Shown: positions 1-7,610 of the stretch, in pieces
Position numbering within the stretch: the first letter of the stretch is position 1
Layout of the letters: every line of letters begins with the position of its first letter
NCBI GenBank assembly: GCA_050945275.1
Contig: JBMNSQ010000061.1
Location: forward strand, 1 to 9,879
Source of the DNA: JAAYWY01 sp050945275
GTDB taxonomy: Bacteria; Bacillota; DTU030; DUMP01
Direction of reading: 5' to 3'
DNA: 9,879 nt
The notes under the pieces: model-generated
Database searches by the model: none
Told to the model about the DNA's origin: nothing
Seen by the model: the letters and a program-made list of their open reading frames with translations, nothing else
Translations under genes and position numbers: made by a program

Positions 1-762
1 ATGATAATGTCGAAGCGCTGTTTAATGGTAGCCTTCCTGCTGGCAATAATCTTGGTGGCAACAGGTCTTCCGGTGGCAGCTCAGCCATTGCCTTTGCCCC
101 GTCTAGAGTTGGGTGTTACTCCAGCAGGTGAACCACAGGAAGTAGTACTTAGCTTGCAAATATTATTTCTGCTGACAGTTCTTTCGCTTGCCCCAGCCCT
201 TTTAATTTTGACCACATCGTTTACCCGCATTGTTATAGTTTTATCATTTGTTCGCAGTGGCTTATCTACCCAGCAGATTCCTCCGAACCAAATTATTTTA
301 GGCCTAGCTTTGTTCCTTACTTTTTTTATTATGGCCCCGTACTGGGGACAGGTAAACCAACAGGCGCTGCAGCCTTATCTAGTCGGCGAGTTATCAGCCG
401 ACGAGGCTCTGGAAAGTGGTATAGAACCTATCCGTTCATTTATGTTTCAGGAAACGAGGGAAACAGACCTAGCGTTGTTCATCGAGATGGCCGACTTACC
501 TCGGCCCGAGGACCGGTCTGATGTGCCGACACATGTTCTTATCCCTGCTTTTGTTATTAGCGAACTAAAAACAGCCTTTCAAATTGGCTTTTTAATTTAT
601 ATACCGTTTCTAGTGATTGACATGGTGGTGGCCAGCACGTTAATGTCCATGGGTATGTTGATGTTGCCACCAGTAATGATCTCTTTACCGTTTAAGCTCC
701 TTCTTTTTGTTATGGTAGATGGCTGGCATCTGGTGGTCCAAGCTTTATTGCAGAGTTTTTAA
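1..762 (+). CDS. fliP: Flagellar type III export gate protein FliP
   Basis: FliP forms, with FliQ and FliR, the core of the export gate in the inner membrane through which rod, hook and filament subunits pass. The 253-residue reading has a basic N-terminus and hydrophobic stretch (about residues 5-25) ending in VAA before Gln28, a likely cleavable signal peptide as is usual in FliP. The first family block lies at about 60-112 (APALLILTTSF, QQIPPNQIILG, FIMAP). The second lies at about 180-240 (AFVISELKTAFQIG, the Met-rich stretch MSMGMLMLPP at 215-224, and the ISLPFKLLLFV segment). Both are strongly diagnostic. The periplasmic part lies between them. ATG 1 is the first base of the window and ATG 7 is also in frame, so the true start and its SD site cannot be judged. 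fliO, often found just upstream, is not in view. Confidence 0.96.
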   Translation: MIMSKRCLMVAFLLAIILVATGLPVAAQPLPLPRLELGVTPAGEPQEVVLSLQILFLLTVLSLAPALLILTTSFTRIVIVLSFVRSGLSTQQIPPNQIILGLALFLTFFIMAPYWGQVNQQALQPYLVGELSADEALESGIEPIRSFMFQETRETDLALFIEMADLPRPEDRSDVPTHVLIPAFVISELKTAFQIGFLIYIPFLVIDMVVASTLMSMGMLMLPPVMISLPFKLLLFVMVDGWHLVVQALLQSF

Positions 763-769
763 CAGAAAT

Positions 770-773
770 GGAG
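770..773 (+). promoter_or_regulatory. Shine-Dalgarno site deciding the fliQ start
   Basis: GGAG lies 9 nt upstream of GTG 783 and overlaps the alternative ATG at 768. This supports GTG 783 over ATG 768 as the fliQ start. Confidence 0.6.
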
Positions 774-782
774 TGTCATGCC

Positions 783-1052
783 GTGAGTGAGGAATTTGTT
801 TTAAGCATTGGACGAGATGCATTGTACACGGCGCTTCTAGTAGCTGGTCCGCTGCTGCTGCTGAGTCTATCGGTAGGGCTTTTAGTAAGTATCTTTCAGG
901 CTACTACCCAAATTCAGGAACAAACATTATCCTTTGTTCCAAAAATACTGGCTGTGTTTTTGGGATTGATAGTCTTTGGCCCGTGGATGCTTCGGATAAT
1001 GCGCGAGTTCACCGTCCGCCTTATTTCTTCGACCTCTAATATGTTGTGGTAA
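783..1052 (+). CDS. fliQ: Flagellar type III export gate protein FliQ (start revised to GTG 783)
   Basis: FliQ is a small two-helix membrane protein of the FliPQR export gate. I choose GTG 783. It gives 89 aa, the usual FliQ length, and begins MSEEFVLSIGRDAL as the family does. It is preceded by GGAG at 770-773 with a 9-nt gap. An in-frame ATG at 768 would add five residues (MECHA), lies only 5 nt after the fliP stop, has no visible SD and would place the GGAG inside the gene. Two hydrophobic helices (about residues 14-38 and 54-74) flank the conserved loop QATTQIQEQTLSFVPK (39-54), the most characteristic part of the family. The gene sits 20 nt after fliP and 9 nt before fliR. Confidence 0.94.
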   Translation: MSEEFVLSIGRDALYTALLVAGPLLLLSLSVGLLVSIFQATTQIQEQTLSFVPKILAVFLGLIVFGPWMLRIMREFTVRLISSTSNMLW

Positions 1053-1061
1053 AGTAGTGTT

Positions 1062-1850
1062 ATGTTAGATTTAAGCTACATTAGCCAAGCTTATGGTGTA
1101 TTTTTATTGCTAACCATTCGTTGTGGTGGCTTCTTAGCTACAGCACCGTTTTTTTCTAGCCGAAGTATTCAGCCTAGTGTTCGCGTTTTTTTAAGCCTAC
1201 TGTTAGCGTTTCTTCTTCTACCACTGTTCCCAGCAGATAACCTGATACTGTCGGCATCGCTATGGGCTTTTTCGTTAGCCATGCTGCGAGAAGTCGTGTT
1301 AGGCCTGGTTTTAGGGTATGCCAGCAGCATTGTATTTGCTGCTTTTCAAGTAGCAGGTCAAGTGCTTGATATGCAAATGGGGTTTGGCATGGTTAATGTG
1401 CTCGATCCACAAAGCGGTACCCAAGTACCCCTAATAGGCAATTTCCTGTACTTAATAGCGATGATGGTTTTTTTAGCCTACGATGGCCATCACTTTTTGC
1501 TACACGCTTTGCACAGCAGTTGGCGTCAGATACCTCCAGGTGCAGTTTGGGGCGAGCCCGGCCCTGGGCTCTTTTGGGTAGTAGTTAGGGCCGTAACGGT
1601 TATGTTTCTGGCCGGTGTCGAGATTGCTACTCCTGTCTTAGGGGCTTTGTTTTTGGCTGATTTAGCATTGGGGGTGTTGGCTCGAACCATGCCACAACTG
1701 AACATTTTTGTGGTGGGCTTACCCCTGAAGTCTCTGCTGGGGCTGTTCACGGTAAGCGTCTCTTTACCGGTATATGGGGTCTTTTTAAGAATTGTTCTCA
1801 CGGAGGTGCAACGAACCCTTGAGTATGTTTTGTCGACGATGCCGCCGTGA
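1062..1850 (+). CDS. fliR: Flagellar type III export gate protein FliR
   Basis: FliR is the third component of the FliPQR export gate and the one that contacts FlhB. The 262-residue product is almost entirely hydrophobic, with about six membrane segments. Family motifs include APFFSSRSIQPSVR (28-41), the GQVLDMQMGFGMVNVLDPQSG region (99-119), DGHH (141-144) and LARTMPQLNIFVVGLPLK (206-223). The length is normal for FliR. ATG 1062 fits the family N-terminus but has no convincing SD site, so translation probably depends on coupling to fliQ, whose stop is 9 nt upstream. The 3' end carries the SD site and start of flhB. In Clostridium the two proteins occur as a natural FliR-FlhB fusion, whereas here they are separate overlapping genes in different frames. 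Confidence 0.96.
   Translation: MLDLSYISQAYGVFLLLTIRCGGFLATAPFFSSRSIQPSVRVFLSLLLAFLLLPLFPADNLILSASLWAFSLAMLREVVLGLVLGYASSIVFAAFQVAGQVLDMQMGFGMVNVLDPQSGTQVPLIGNFLYLIAMMVFLAYDGHHFLLHALHSSWRQIPPGAVWGEPGPGLFWVVVRAVTVMFLAGVEIATPVLGALFLADLALGVLARTMPQLNIFVVGLPLKSLLGLFTVSVSLPVYGVFLRIVLTEVQRTLEYVLSTMPP
1802..1808 (+). promoter_or_regulatory. Shine-Dalgarno site deciding the flhB start, inside fliR
   Basis: GGAGGTG lies within the last codons of fliR. It is 10 nt before TTG 1819 and 16 nt before ATG 1825. It lies downstream of the in-frame TTG at 1792, so that earlier codon is unlikely to be the start. TTG 1819 is the best-placed initiator. Confidence 0.65.
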
Positions 1851-2937
1851 TGAACTAAGCTTTGGGAAAATAGATCTCCAGCTGTTTGCTGAGGAGGAAA
1901 AAACAGAGCCTGCTACTCCTCACAGGCGGCAGGAAGCTCGAAGAAAAGGCCAGGTTTTTCATAGTACAGAGTTTTCGGCGGCTGTGAGTTTATTAGCTGC
2001 CGGCAGTGCTACCTTGTGGCTTATCCCCTGGTGGCAACAGGAACTCATAGCCTTAACAAACACTGTATATAGGTTGGCTCCGGTTAACTTTGATATTTCT
2101 TTTTCCACTCTTATAGGGACAGCTGTGTTATCAACTCTGCTTCGCCTATTGGCCCCCCTGTTTTTGGTAGTAGTAACAGTTGGCCTAGTAACTAACTTAG
2201 TCCAGGTAGGCTTTCTGTTTAGCACAGAACCGTTGTCTTTGCGCCTTAACCGGCTTAATCCTGTTGCTGGCTTTCAGCGCATTTTCTCTCGCCGGTCCCT
2301 GGCTAATTTAATTAGAAATGTTATTAAGCTTTGTTTGGTGGCTGCTGTGGCATACAGGAGCCTTCAAAGTGAGCACTATTTGATACCCAGACTGCCTCTA
2401 GTTAGCGTTACCGGATTCGTCTCTATATTAGGCAGCTTAAGCCGGCGCTTATTATGGCAGTGCGGGGCAGCTATCTTTTTATTAGCGGTGGCCGATTACG
2501 CCTACCAACGCTGGGAATACGAAAAGAGTCTGAGTATGTCCATACAAGAGATTAAAGAGGAATTTAGGCAAACTGAGGGCAGTCCTGAGGTACGCGCCGA
2601 GATACGTGAAAGGCAACGGAAAATGGTCCACGCTCGCATGATGGATGCAGTCCCTAAAGCTGATGTGGTAATTACCAACCCGACCCATTATGCTATTGCC
2701 CTAAAATACGATTCGGCCGCTATGGCTGCACCAGAGGTAGTAGCCAAAGGAGCGGGCCTAATTGCTCAGCGCATCATGACTATTGCTCGTGAGCATGCGG
2801 TCATGGTAGTGGAAAATAAGCCCTTAGCCCGATCTTTATATCAAGCAGTGGAGATAGGAGAAGGTATTCCAGCTGAATTTTATCAAGCTGTGGCGGAGAT
2901 TTTGGCGTATGTTTACGGTCAACAAGGATTGATTTAA
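1819..2937 (+). CDS. flhB: Flagellar export switch protein FlhB (start revised to TTG 1819)
   Basis: FlhB is the membrane protein that switches export from rod/hook to filament subunits after cleaving itself. From TTG 1819 it has 372 residues, which is in the normal range. The family N-terminus DLQLFAEEEKTEPATPHRRQEARRKGQV starts near residue 19. Four membrane segments follow (about 53-72, 98-134, 165-180, 210-228). The cytoplasmic domain carries the self-cleavage motif NPTH at 287-290 (positions 2677-2688), then AKGAG (309-313) and ENKPLARSLY (332-341). The cleavage site is intact, so the switch should work. ATG 1825 is an alternative start (370 aa), while TTG 1792 lies upstream of the SD site. 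All plausible starts leave an unusual N-terminal leader of about 16-18 residues containing a CxxC (C5, C8), encoded in the overlap with fliR. flhA follows after 19 nt. Confidence 0.95.
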   Translation: MSMFCRRCRRDELSFGKIDLQLFAEEEKTEPATPHRRQEARRKGQVFHSTEFSAAVSLLAAGSATLWLIPWWQQELIALTNTVYRLAPVNFDISFSTLIGTAVLSTLLRLLAPLFLVVVTVGLVTNLVQVGFLFSTEPLSLRLNRLNPVAGFQRIFSRRSLANLIRNVIKLCLVAAVAYRSLQSEHYLIPRLPLVSVTGFVSILGSLSRRLLWQCGAAIFLLAVADYAYQRWEYEKSLSMSIQEIKEEFRQTEGSPEVRAEIRERQRKMVHARMMDAVPKADVVITNPTHYAIALKYDSAAMAAPEVVAKGAGLIAQRIMTIAREHAVMVVENKPLARSLYQAVEIGEGIPAEFYQAVAEILAYVYGQQGLI

Positions 2938-2956
2938 GCGAGAGGGGTAAACGAGA

Positions 2957-5020
2957 ATGCTTCAGATGCAGGGCACAGCCACAACTCGGGGTATGGGTAT
3001 CAGCGATCTAGCAGTGGCAATAGCTGTTATCGCTGTTGTTATTATGATGGTGGTGCCACTGCCTACATTTTTGCTCGATTTGTTGCTTACATTTAACATA
3101 ACTTTTTCCCTTACCACACTGCTAGTTACCATGCATGTTCGCCAGCCTTTAGAAATCGCTGTATTTCCATCATTACTCTTAATGGCAACTCTTTTTCGTT
3201 TAGCGCTTAATGTGTCATCGACCCGGCTTATTTTACTGAACGGATACGCAGGGCAGGTGGTTCAAGCTTTTGGCCAATTTGTAATTGGTGGTAATCCAGT
3301 GGTAGGCTTTATTGTTTTTTTTATATTGGTTGTTATTCAGTTTATAGTAATTACAAAAGGTGCTGAACGGGTGGCCGAGGTTACAGCCCGTTTCACGTTA
3401 GATGCTATGCCCGGGAAGCAAATGAGCATTGATGCTGACTTAAATGCAGGGCTTATTGATGAGCAGCAAGCACGAGCCCGGCGTATGGAAATACGGAGAG
3501 AGGCAGACTTTTATGGGGCTATGGATGGAGCTAGTAAATTTGTTAAGGGTGATGCTATCGCCGGTATAATCATAACCATAGCTAATATTCTGGGCGGATT
3601 TATTATCGGCGTGGTTCAGGGTGAGCTTAGCCCTTTAGAAGTGCTGCAAAAATATACCATTCTCACAGTGGGTGACGGATTGGTGAGCCAAATCCCAGCG
3701 CTTTTGATGTCTACTGCTACGGGTATTTTGGTGACGAGGGCTGCCTCTGAGGGTAATTTAGGACAAGAATTAACCTCTCAAGTATTTAGTGAACCGCGGG
3801 TTTTGTACGTGGCAGCTGCTTCCCTGGCGGTGCTGGGAGTTATTCCAGGATTGCCGCACATCGCTTTTTTGTCATTGGCGGCCCTGTTTGCGTATTTGGC
3901 CTATCGGTTAAGTCAAGCTGAGAAGATTGAGCCGGAGGCGACCAGTGTAGCTGATCACGGCTTAGACGAGCTCAGACGACCGGAAGCGGTAGCAGCCTTA
4001 CTGCCGGTAGATCCGTTAGAAATCGATCTTGGTTATGGGCTAATATCGCTAGCTGATACACAGCAGGGTGGCGATTTATTGGACAAAGTAGTTCTATTGC
4101 GGAGACAATTAGCAGTGGAATTAGGATTATTGGTACCGACGGTTCGTATTCGCGATGATATTACGCTCTCACCTAACAGTTACGTAATATTATTACGGGG
4201 AGTGGAAGTGGCCATCGGCGAAGTATTACCCGGCTACTATTTGGCTATGGGTGAGCTAGCCGATAAGAAAGAACCCGGAATTCCTACCCGCGAGCCAGCG
4301 TTCGGTTTACCTGCCTGGTGGGTGACAGCAGAAGAAAAAACAAACGCTGAGCGCAATGGTTTTACAGTAGTTGATCCGGCAACGGTGATAGCCACGCACC
4401 TGACAGAAGTGATTAAGAAGCATGCAGCCGATATTTTGAGTCGTCAGCAGCTCGAACTCATGCTGGAAACGGTCCGTCAAGAAAGTCCGGCTCTGGTTAA
4501 TGAAGTAGTGCCCAATATTATTGCACCTCTTGACCTAAAGAAGATATTGGGCAATTTACTTCAAGAAGGGGTGGCTATCCGTGATCTAACGACTATTTTA
4601 GAGACAGTAGGCAATTTTGGTCGTTTGACTAAAGACACAGATATGCTTACAGAGTATGTGCGTCAAGCCTTAGGTCGACAGATATCCCGCCATTTATCAG
4701 TCGAAGGTGGCCCGGTATCAGCTGTAGCACTGGACCGTTCAGTGGAAGAAGCCGTGGAATCGAGTTTGCAGCGGACAGAACAAGGAACTTTTTTAGCCAT
4801 GGAGCCACAGACAGCTGAGAGAATTCTGGCTGCAGTCAAGGCCGCACTTAGCAAGATGCCGCCGGGACAAGAGATACCAGTAGTATTGGCTTCACCAATA
4901 ATCCGTTTTTATTTTAGACGATTGGTAGAACGTGCTTTCCCCCAATTAACAGTTGTTTCTTATAATGAGCTGGATCCTAGTTTGGCGATAGATGTGTTAG
5001 GAAGGGTGAGCTTGGAATGA
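2957..5020 (+). CDS. flhA: Flagellar type III export gate protein FlhA
   Basis: FlhA is the largest export-gate protein. Its membrane part helps energise export and its cytoplasmic domain forms a nine-subunit ring that docks chaperone-substrate complexes. The 687-residue length is typical. Residues about 15-320 hold around eight membrane segments, including the conserved PLEIAVFPSLLLMATLFRLALNVSSTR region (64-90). The FHIPEP family signature is at about 137-165 (AERVAEVTARF, then LDAMPGKQMSIDADLNAG) in the cytoplasmic loop. After a short linker (about 320-350) the C-terminal domain runs to the end. It includes GYYLAMGE (426-433), EVVPN (516-520) and the terminal VVSYNELDPSLAIDVLGRV block. ATG 2957 has AGAGGGG at 2941-2947, 9 nt upstream. 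A second ATG at 2966 is possible but less well spaced. The stop overlaps the flhF start as ATGA. Confidence 0.98.
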   Translation: MLQMQGTATTRGMGISDLAVAIAVIAVVIMMVVPLPTFLLDLLLTFNITFSLTTLLVTMHVRQPLEIAVFPSLLLMATLFRLALNVSSTRLILLNGYAGQVVQAFGQFVIGGNPVVGFIVFFILVVIQFIVITKGAERVAEVTARFTLDAMPGKQMSIDADLNAGLIDEQQARARRMEIRREADFYGAMDGASKFVKGDAIAGIIITIANILGGFIIGVVQGELSPLEVLQKYTILTVGDGLVSQIPALLMSTATGILVTRAASEGNLGQELTSQVFSEPRVLYVAAASLAVLGVIPGLPHIAFLSLAALFAYLAYRLSQAEKIEPEATSVADHGLDELRRPEAVAALLPVDPLEIDLGYGLISLADTQQGGDLLDKVVLLRRQLAVELGLLVPTVRIRDDITLSPNSYVILLRGVEVAIGEVLPGYYLAMGELADKKEPGIPTREPAFGLPAWWVTAEEKTNAERNGFTVVDPATVIATHLTEVIKKHAADILSRQQLELMLETVRQESPALVNEVVPNIIAPLDLKKILGNLLQEGVAIRDLTTILETVGNFGRLTKDTDMLTEYVRQALGRQISRHLSVEGGPVSAVALDRSVEEAVESSLQRTEQGTFLAMEPQTAERILAAVKAALSKMPPGQEIPVVLASPIIRFYFRRLVERAFPQLTVVSYNELDPSLAIDVLGRVSLE

Positions 5021-6111
5021 AAATACGCCGGTATATTGCTTTTTCAATGGAGGAAGCGGTTGATCGGGTAAAAAGAGAACTAGGGCGTGACGCTGTCATA
5101 TTAGAAGTTCGGCGAATAAGAGCGCCGGGAATCTTGGGGTTTATCAAACCGCGCCGCGTTGAAGTGACGGCAGCTGTAGCCCAGCCGGTTGTGCCACCTG
5201 CTTCGCCACGTTTAGAATCTCCTCTCATACCGGCAACAACAAAGGTAGTGCTATCGGGGTCACCTGTAACAAGGGATTTTGTACCTGAAGATATAAAGAC
5301 ACTGCCTAAGCAGCTGCAAGCTCCCTATGAATTGGTGTGTCGGTATAGAGAACGCCTGGTACGTCGAGGTGTTACCCCTGATTTGGCTAAATCAATAGTA
5401 GAGCATGCCTTGGAAGCTGTACCTCCGGAGCAAATGGGTGATGCTAATATATTGGGTAGCAGAATTCATCAGGTGATTATGAAACTGTTTCAATCAAAAA
5501 AGGTACAGGATCAACCTGATCGGACTTTAGCTTTTGTTGGCCCTACTGGAGTAGGCAAGACAACCACGGTAGCTAAACTGGCAGCTGTGTATAGCCTGCA
5601 ACAAAGAAAAAAAGTAGCTCTTATTACTACTGATACCTACAGGATCGCTGCTGTAGATCAGCTTAAACGATATGCTGACATCTTACATATTCCGCTGGAA
5701 GTGGTTTATACACCTGAGGACTTAGATGCGGCGTTAAAGCGGCATTTGGAAGTAGATATGGTTCTGGTGGACACCGCTGGTCGTAGCCCTAAGCAGGGAT
5801 TACATTTAGCCGAACTAAAAAACCTACTGGCGGCTGTTTCAAATATCGAGACAGCACTGGTCCTCAGCGCAACCACTAAAACTGAGGACTTAGACCTGAT
5901 ATATGAACATTTTAGTATATTTGCTCCCTCACAAGTTGTTTTTACTAAAATTGATGAAACTAAATCGGCAGGAGCGTTACTTAATCTAGTCAATCGAACT
6001 CAGCTTCCAGTTACCTTTGTCACCAATGGTCAAAATGTACCCGATGATCTCGAAGCAACCGATCCCGAATTTCTTACCGAACTTGTTTTGGGAGGTGCCT
6101 TAAATGGCTGA
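5017..6111 (+). CDS. flhF: SRP-type GTPase FlhF, flagellar placement factor
   Basis: FlhF is a signal-recognition-particle family GTPase that recruits early flagellar components to the right place at the membrane. The 364 residues have the family's three parts: the B domain starting KIRRYIAFSMEEAVDRVKRELG, a linker and N domain (about 50-160), and the G domain (about 165-364). GTPase motifs are intact: P-loop GPTGVGKTT (175-183), DTYRIAAVDQL (206-216), DTAGR (252-256), TKID (310-313) and the G5 region TNGQNVPDDL (336-345). Length is close to the Bacillus subtilis protein. ATG 5017 overlaps the flhA stop (ATGA) and has GAAGGGTGA at 5001-5009, so it is probably translated by coupling. Its 3' end overlaps flhG by 8 nt. 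FlhG normally stimulates FlhF GTP hydrolysis, and the overlap fits that partnership. Confidence 0.97.
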   Translation: MKIRRYIAFSMEEAVDRVKRELGRDAVILEVRRIRAPGILGFIKPRRVEVTAAVAQPVVPPASPRLESPLIPATTKVVLSGSPVTRDFVPEDIKTLPKQLQAPYELVCRYRERLVRRGVTPDLAKSIVEHALEAVPPEQMGDANILGSRIHQVIMKLFQSKKVQDQPDRTLAFVGPTGVGKTTTVAKLAAVYSLQQRKKVALITTDTYRIAAVDQLKRYADILHIPLEVVYTPEDLDAALKRHLEVDMVLVDTAGRSPKQGLHLAELKNLLAAVSNIETALVLSATTKTEDLDLIYEHFSIFAPSQVVFTKIDETKSAGALLNLVNRTQLPVTFVTNGQNVPDDLEATDPEFLTELVLGGALNG

Positions 6112-6955
6112 TCAGGCACACCGCCTGCGCCAATTGGTTAAGGAATGGCAACGGCGTCGTCCCAAACGAACCATCGCTATTGCCAGTGGTAAGGGAGGGG
6201 TAGGAAAAACTAACATTGCCGTGAATTTAGCGTTGGCGCTAAAGGAGCAGGGTCATACAGTTACTTTGTTTGACGCGGATTTAGGGTTAGCCAACGTGGA
6301 TATAGTGTTAGGTATTACCCCACTTTACACCCTTAGCCATGTTGTACGTCGGGAATGTAGCTTAACCGATATTGTATACCCGGCTTATGGACTAAGAGTG
6401 GTAGCCGGGGGCAGCGGGTTGGAGGAATTAGCTTCGCTACCGGAGAGAGAAATTGCTTATTTGTTCCATGATGCGGCTCAAATTGATAGCGATTTTTTCT
6501 TGATCGATACCGGGGCGGGTTTATCCTCCTTGGTAACCAGTGTGGCGATAGCGGCACAGGAGGTTGTGGTTGTAACTACACCGGATCCTACAGCTTTGAC
6601 TGATGCCTATGCTTTAATCAAGGTGCTTTCACGCAAGAATACAAATTTAGTATTTTATTTGCTTGTTAATCGCGTGGCCAATCGCAAAGAAGCCGAACAG
6701 GTGACTAGTAATTTTTGCCGGGTGGTGAAGGACTTCTTGTCATCCACAGTGAACTATTTGGGTTATATACCGGAAGATCGACTGCTTAAAGCAGCTGTAA
6801 TAAAACAGCAGCCACTCTTATTCGCCTTTCCGTCAGCACCGGCGTCAAAACAACTAAAAGACATTGCTACTACTTTGACCGGGGTAGACACGGCGATAGC
6901 CCAGAAAGAAGGCTGGGGCGGGTTTTTGGATAGATTACGTTTGTTATTTGGCTAG
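6104..6955 (+). CDS. flhG: MinD-like ATPase FlhG (YlxH), flagellar number regulator
   Basis: FlhG limits flagellar number and stimulates the FlhF GTPase. The 283-residue product starts with DQAHRLRQLV, matching the N-terminal DQAxxLR motif of FlhG that contacts FlhF. Next comes the deviant Walker A motif KGGVGKT (30-36), DADLGLANVD (57-66), the Walker B-like LIDTGAG (133-139) and TTPDPTALTDAYA (158-170). The C-terminal GFLDRLRLLFG is amphipathic and resembles the membrane-targeting helix of MinD-family proteins, so ATP-dependent membrane binding is expected. The start overlaps flhF by 8 nt, and a strong GGAGGTG at 6091-6097 sits 6 nt upstream inside flhF. The FlhF-adjacent position separates it from the division protein MinD, which has the same fold. 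Confidence 0.96.
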   Translation: MADQAHRLRQLVKEWQRRRPKRTIAIASGKGGVGKTNIAVNLALALKEQGHTVTLFDADLGLANVDIVLGITPLYTLSHVVRRECSLTDIVYPAYGLRVVAGGSGLEELASLPEREIAYLFHDAAQIDSDFFLIDTGAGLSSLVTSVAIAAQEVVVVTTPDPTALTDAYALIKVLSRKNTNLVFYLLVNRVANRKEAEQVTSNFCRVVKDFLSSTVNYLGYIPEDRLLKAAVIKQQPLLFAFPSAPASKQLKDIATTLTGVDTAIAQKEGWGGFLDRLRLLFG

Positions 6956-6962
6956 GGGGTGA
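6955..6962 (+). promoter_or_regulatory. Shine-Dalgarno site for the pilZ GTG start
   Basis: GGGGGTGA begins at the last base of the flhG stop codon and ends 6 nt before GTG 6969. This supports GTG as the initiator of the PilZ gene. Confidence 0.6.
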
Positions 6963-6968
6963 AACTAC

Positions 6969-7610
6969 GTGGCACGTCAACTCGAGCTTAACCGAAAAGT
7001 TGCTGTTCAAAGAGTTGCAGTTGATGACAAAGAATTTTATTCTTCCTACATAGCGGGGATAGACGACGATACCCTTAGCCTAGCTGCCCCGATGTACCAT
7101 GGGGAACTAGTTCCGTTTAAGCCGGGGGAACAAATCCGGGTTTACACTTGGCCTATTATGTTTATAACTGAGGTACTAACACGACAATTAGTGCCCCATC
7201 CACTTATCGTTGTCCGCCGGCCCCGGGTGCTTTTTAAAACCCAACGGCGAGAATTTGTTCGTTTGGAATTGAGTCTGCCGGTAACGGTGCGGCAACTGCC
7301 CCAAGGTCCCTTATCACAACCTGAGGGGGAGGAAGTTAAGACTTACACCGTGGACATTAGCGGTGGTGGAGCTCGGATAATTTATCCATACGAACTACCG
7401 GCAGGGACGTGGTTGGAACTGGCAATTCATTTACCGGAAGAAGTTAAATGTAGAGGCCAAGTAAGACGTATTGAACATATTGAGACTGGCGCCAACAAAA
7501 AGCGACGACTAGCAGTAGAGTTTGCGGAAATTAGCCAAGCCAGTCAAGAAAAAATTATAGCTTTTATTTTCAAACGCCAACGGGAGTTGCGGCGGCATGG
7601 GTTATTATAG
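6969..7610 (+). CDS. YcgR-type flagellar brake protein with PilZ c-di-GMP-binding domain
   Basis: This is a probable cyclic-di-GMP receptor that slows or stops flagellar rotation when the second messenger is high, as YcgR does in enterics and DgrA (YpfA) in Bacillus. The 213 residues form two domains. Residues about 5-88 look like the YcgR N-terminal domain (YSSYIAGIDDDTLSLAAP, then GELVPFKPGEQIRVY). The PilZ domain spans about 90-208, with the ligand motif RRxxxR as RREFVR (93-98) and DxSxxG as DISGGG (129-134). Both are intact, so c-di-GMP binding is expected. The start is GTG 6969, 13 nt after flhG. A role in flagellar control is inferred from its position between flhG and cheA. The domain call is firm, but the exact target (motor, stator or another factor) is not shown by the sequence. 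Confidence 0.9.
   Translation: MARQLELNRKVAVQRVAVDDKEFYSSYIAGIDDDTLSLAAPMYHGELVPFKPGEQIRVYTWPIMFITEVLTRQLVPHPLIVVRRPRVLFKTQRREFVRLELSLPVTVRQLPQGPLSQPEGEEVKTYTVDISGGGARIIYPYELPAGTWLELAIHLPEEVKCRGQVRRIEHIETGANKKRRLAVEFAEISQASQEKIIAFIFKRQRELRRHGLL

Noticed and set aside
1526..1801. Minus-strand open frame opposite fliR
   Set aside because: It is antisense to conserved FliR motifs and its product resembles no known family. It is a shadow of the real gene.
3315..3322. Run of eight T residues in flhA as a possible slippage site or sequencing error
   Set aside because: The frame is correct on both sides and encodes a normal hydrophobic segment (IVFFILVV). Similar T-runs occur in fliP and fliR, as expected for Phe-rich membrane helices.
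4259..4266. GCCGATAA, a perfect match to the flagellar sigma-28 type -10 box, inside flhA
   Set aside because: No TAAA-like -35 element lies 14-16 nt upstream (the bases there are TTTG/ATTT), and it lies in the middle of a conserved gene. It is probably coding sequence by chance.
4427..4434. GCCGATAT, matching the SigD -10 box, inside flhA
   Set aside because: No TAAA at the required spacing (AGTG is found there). The nearest TAAG is only about 9 nt upstream.
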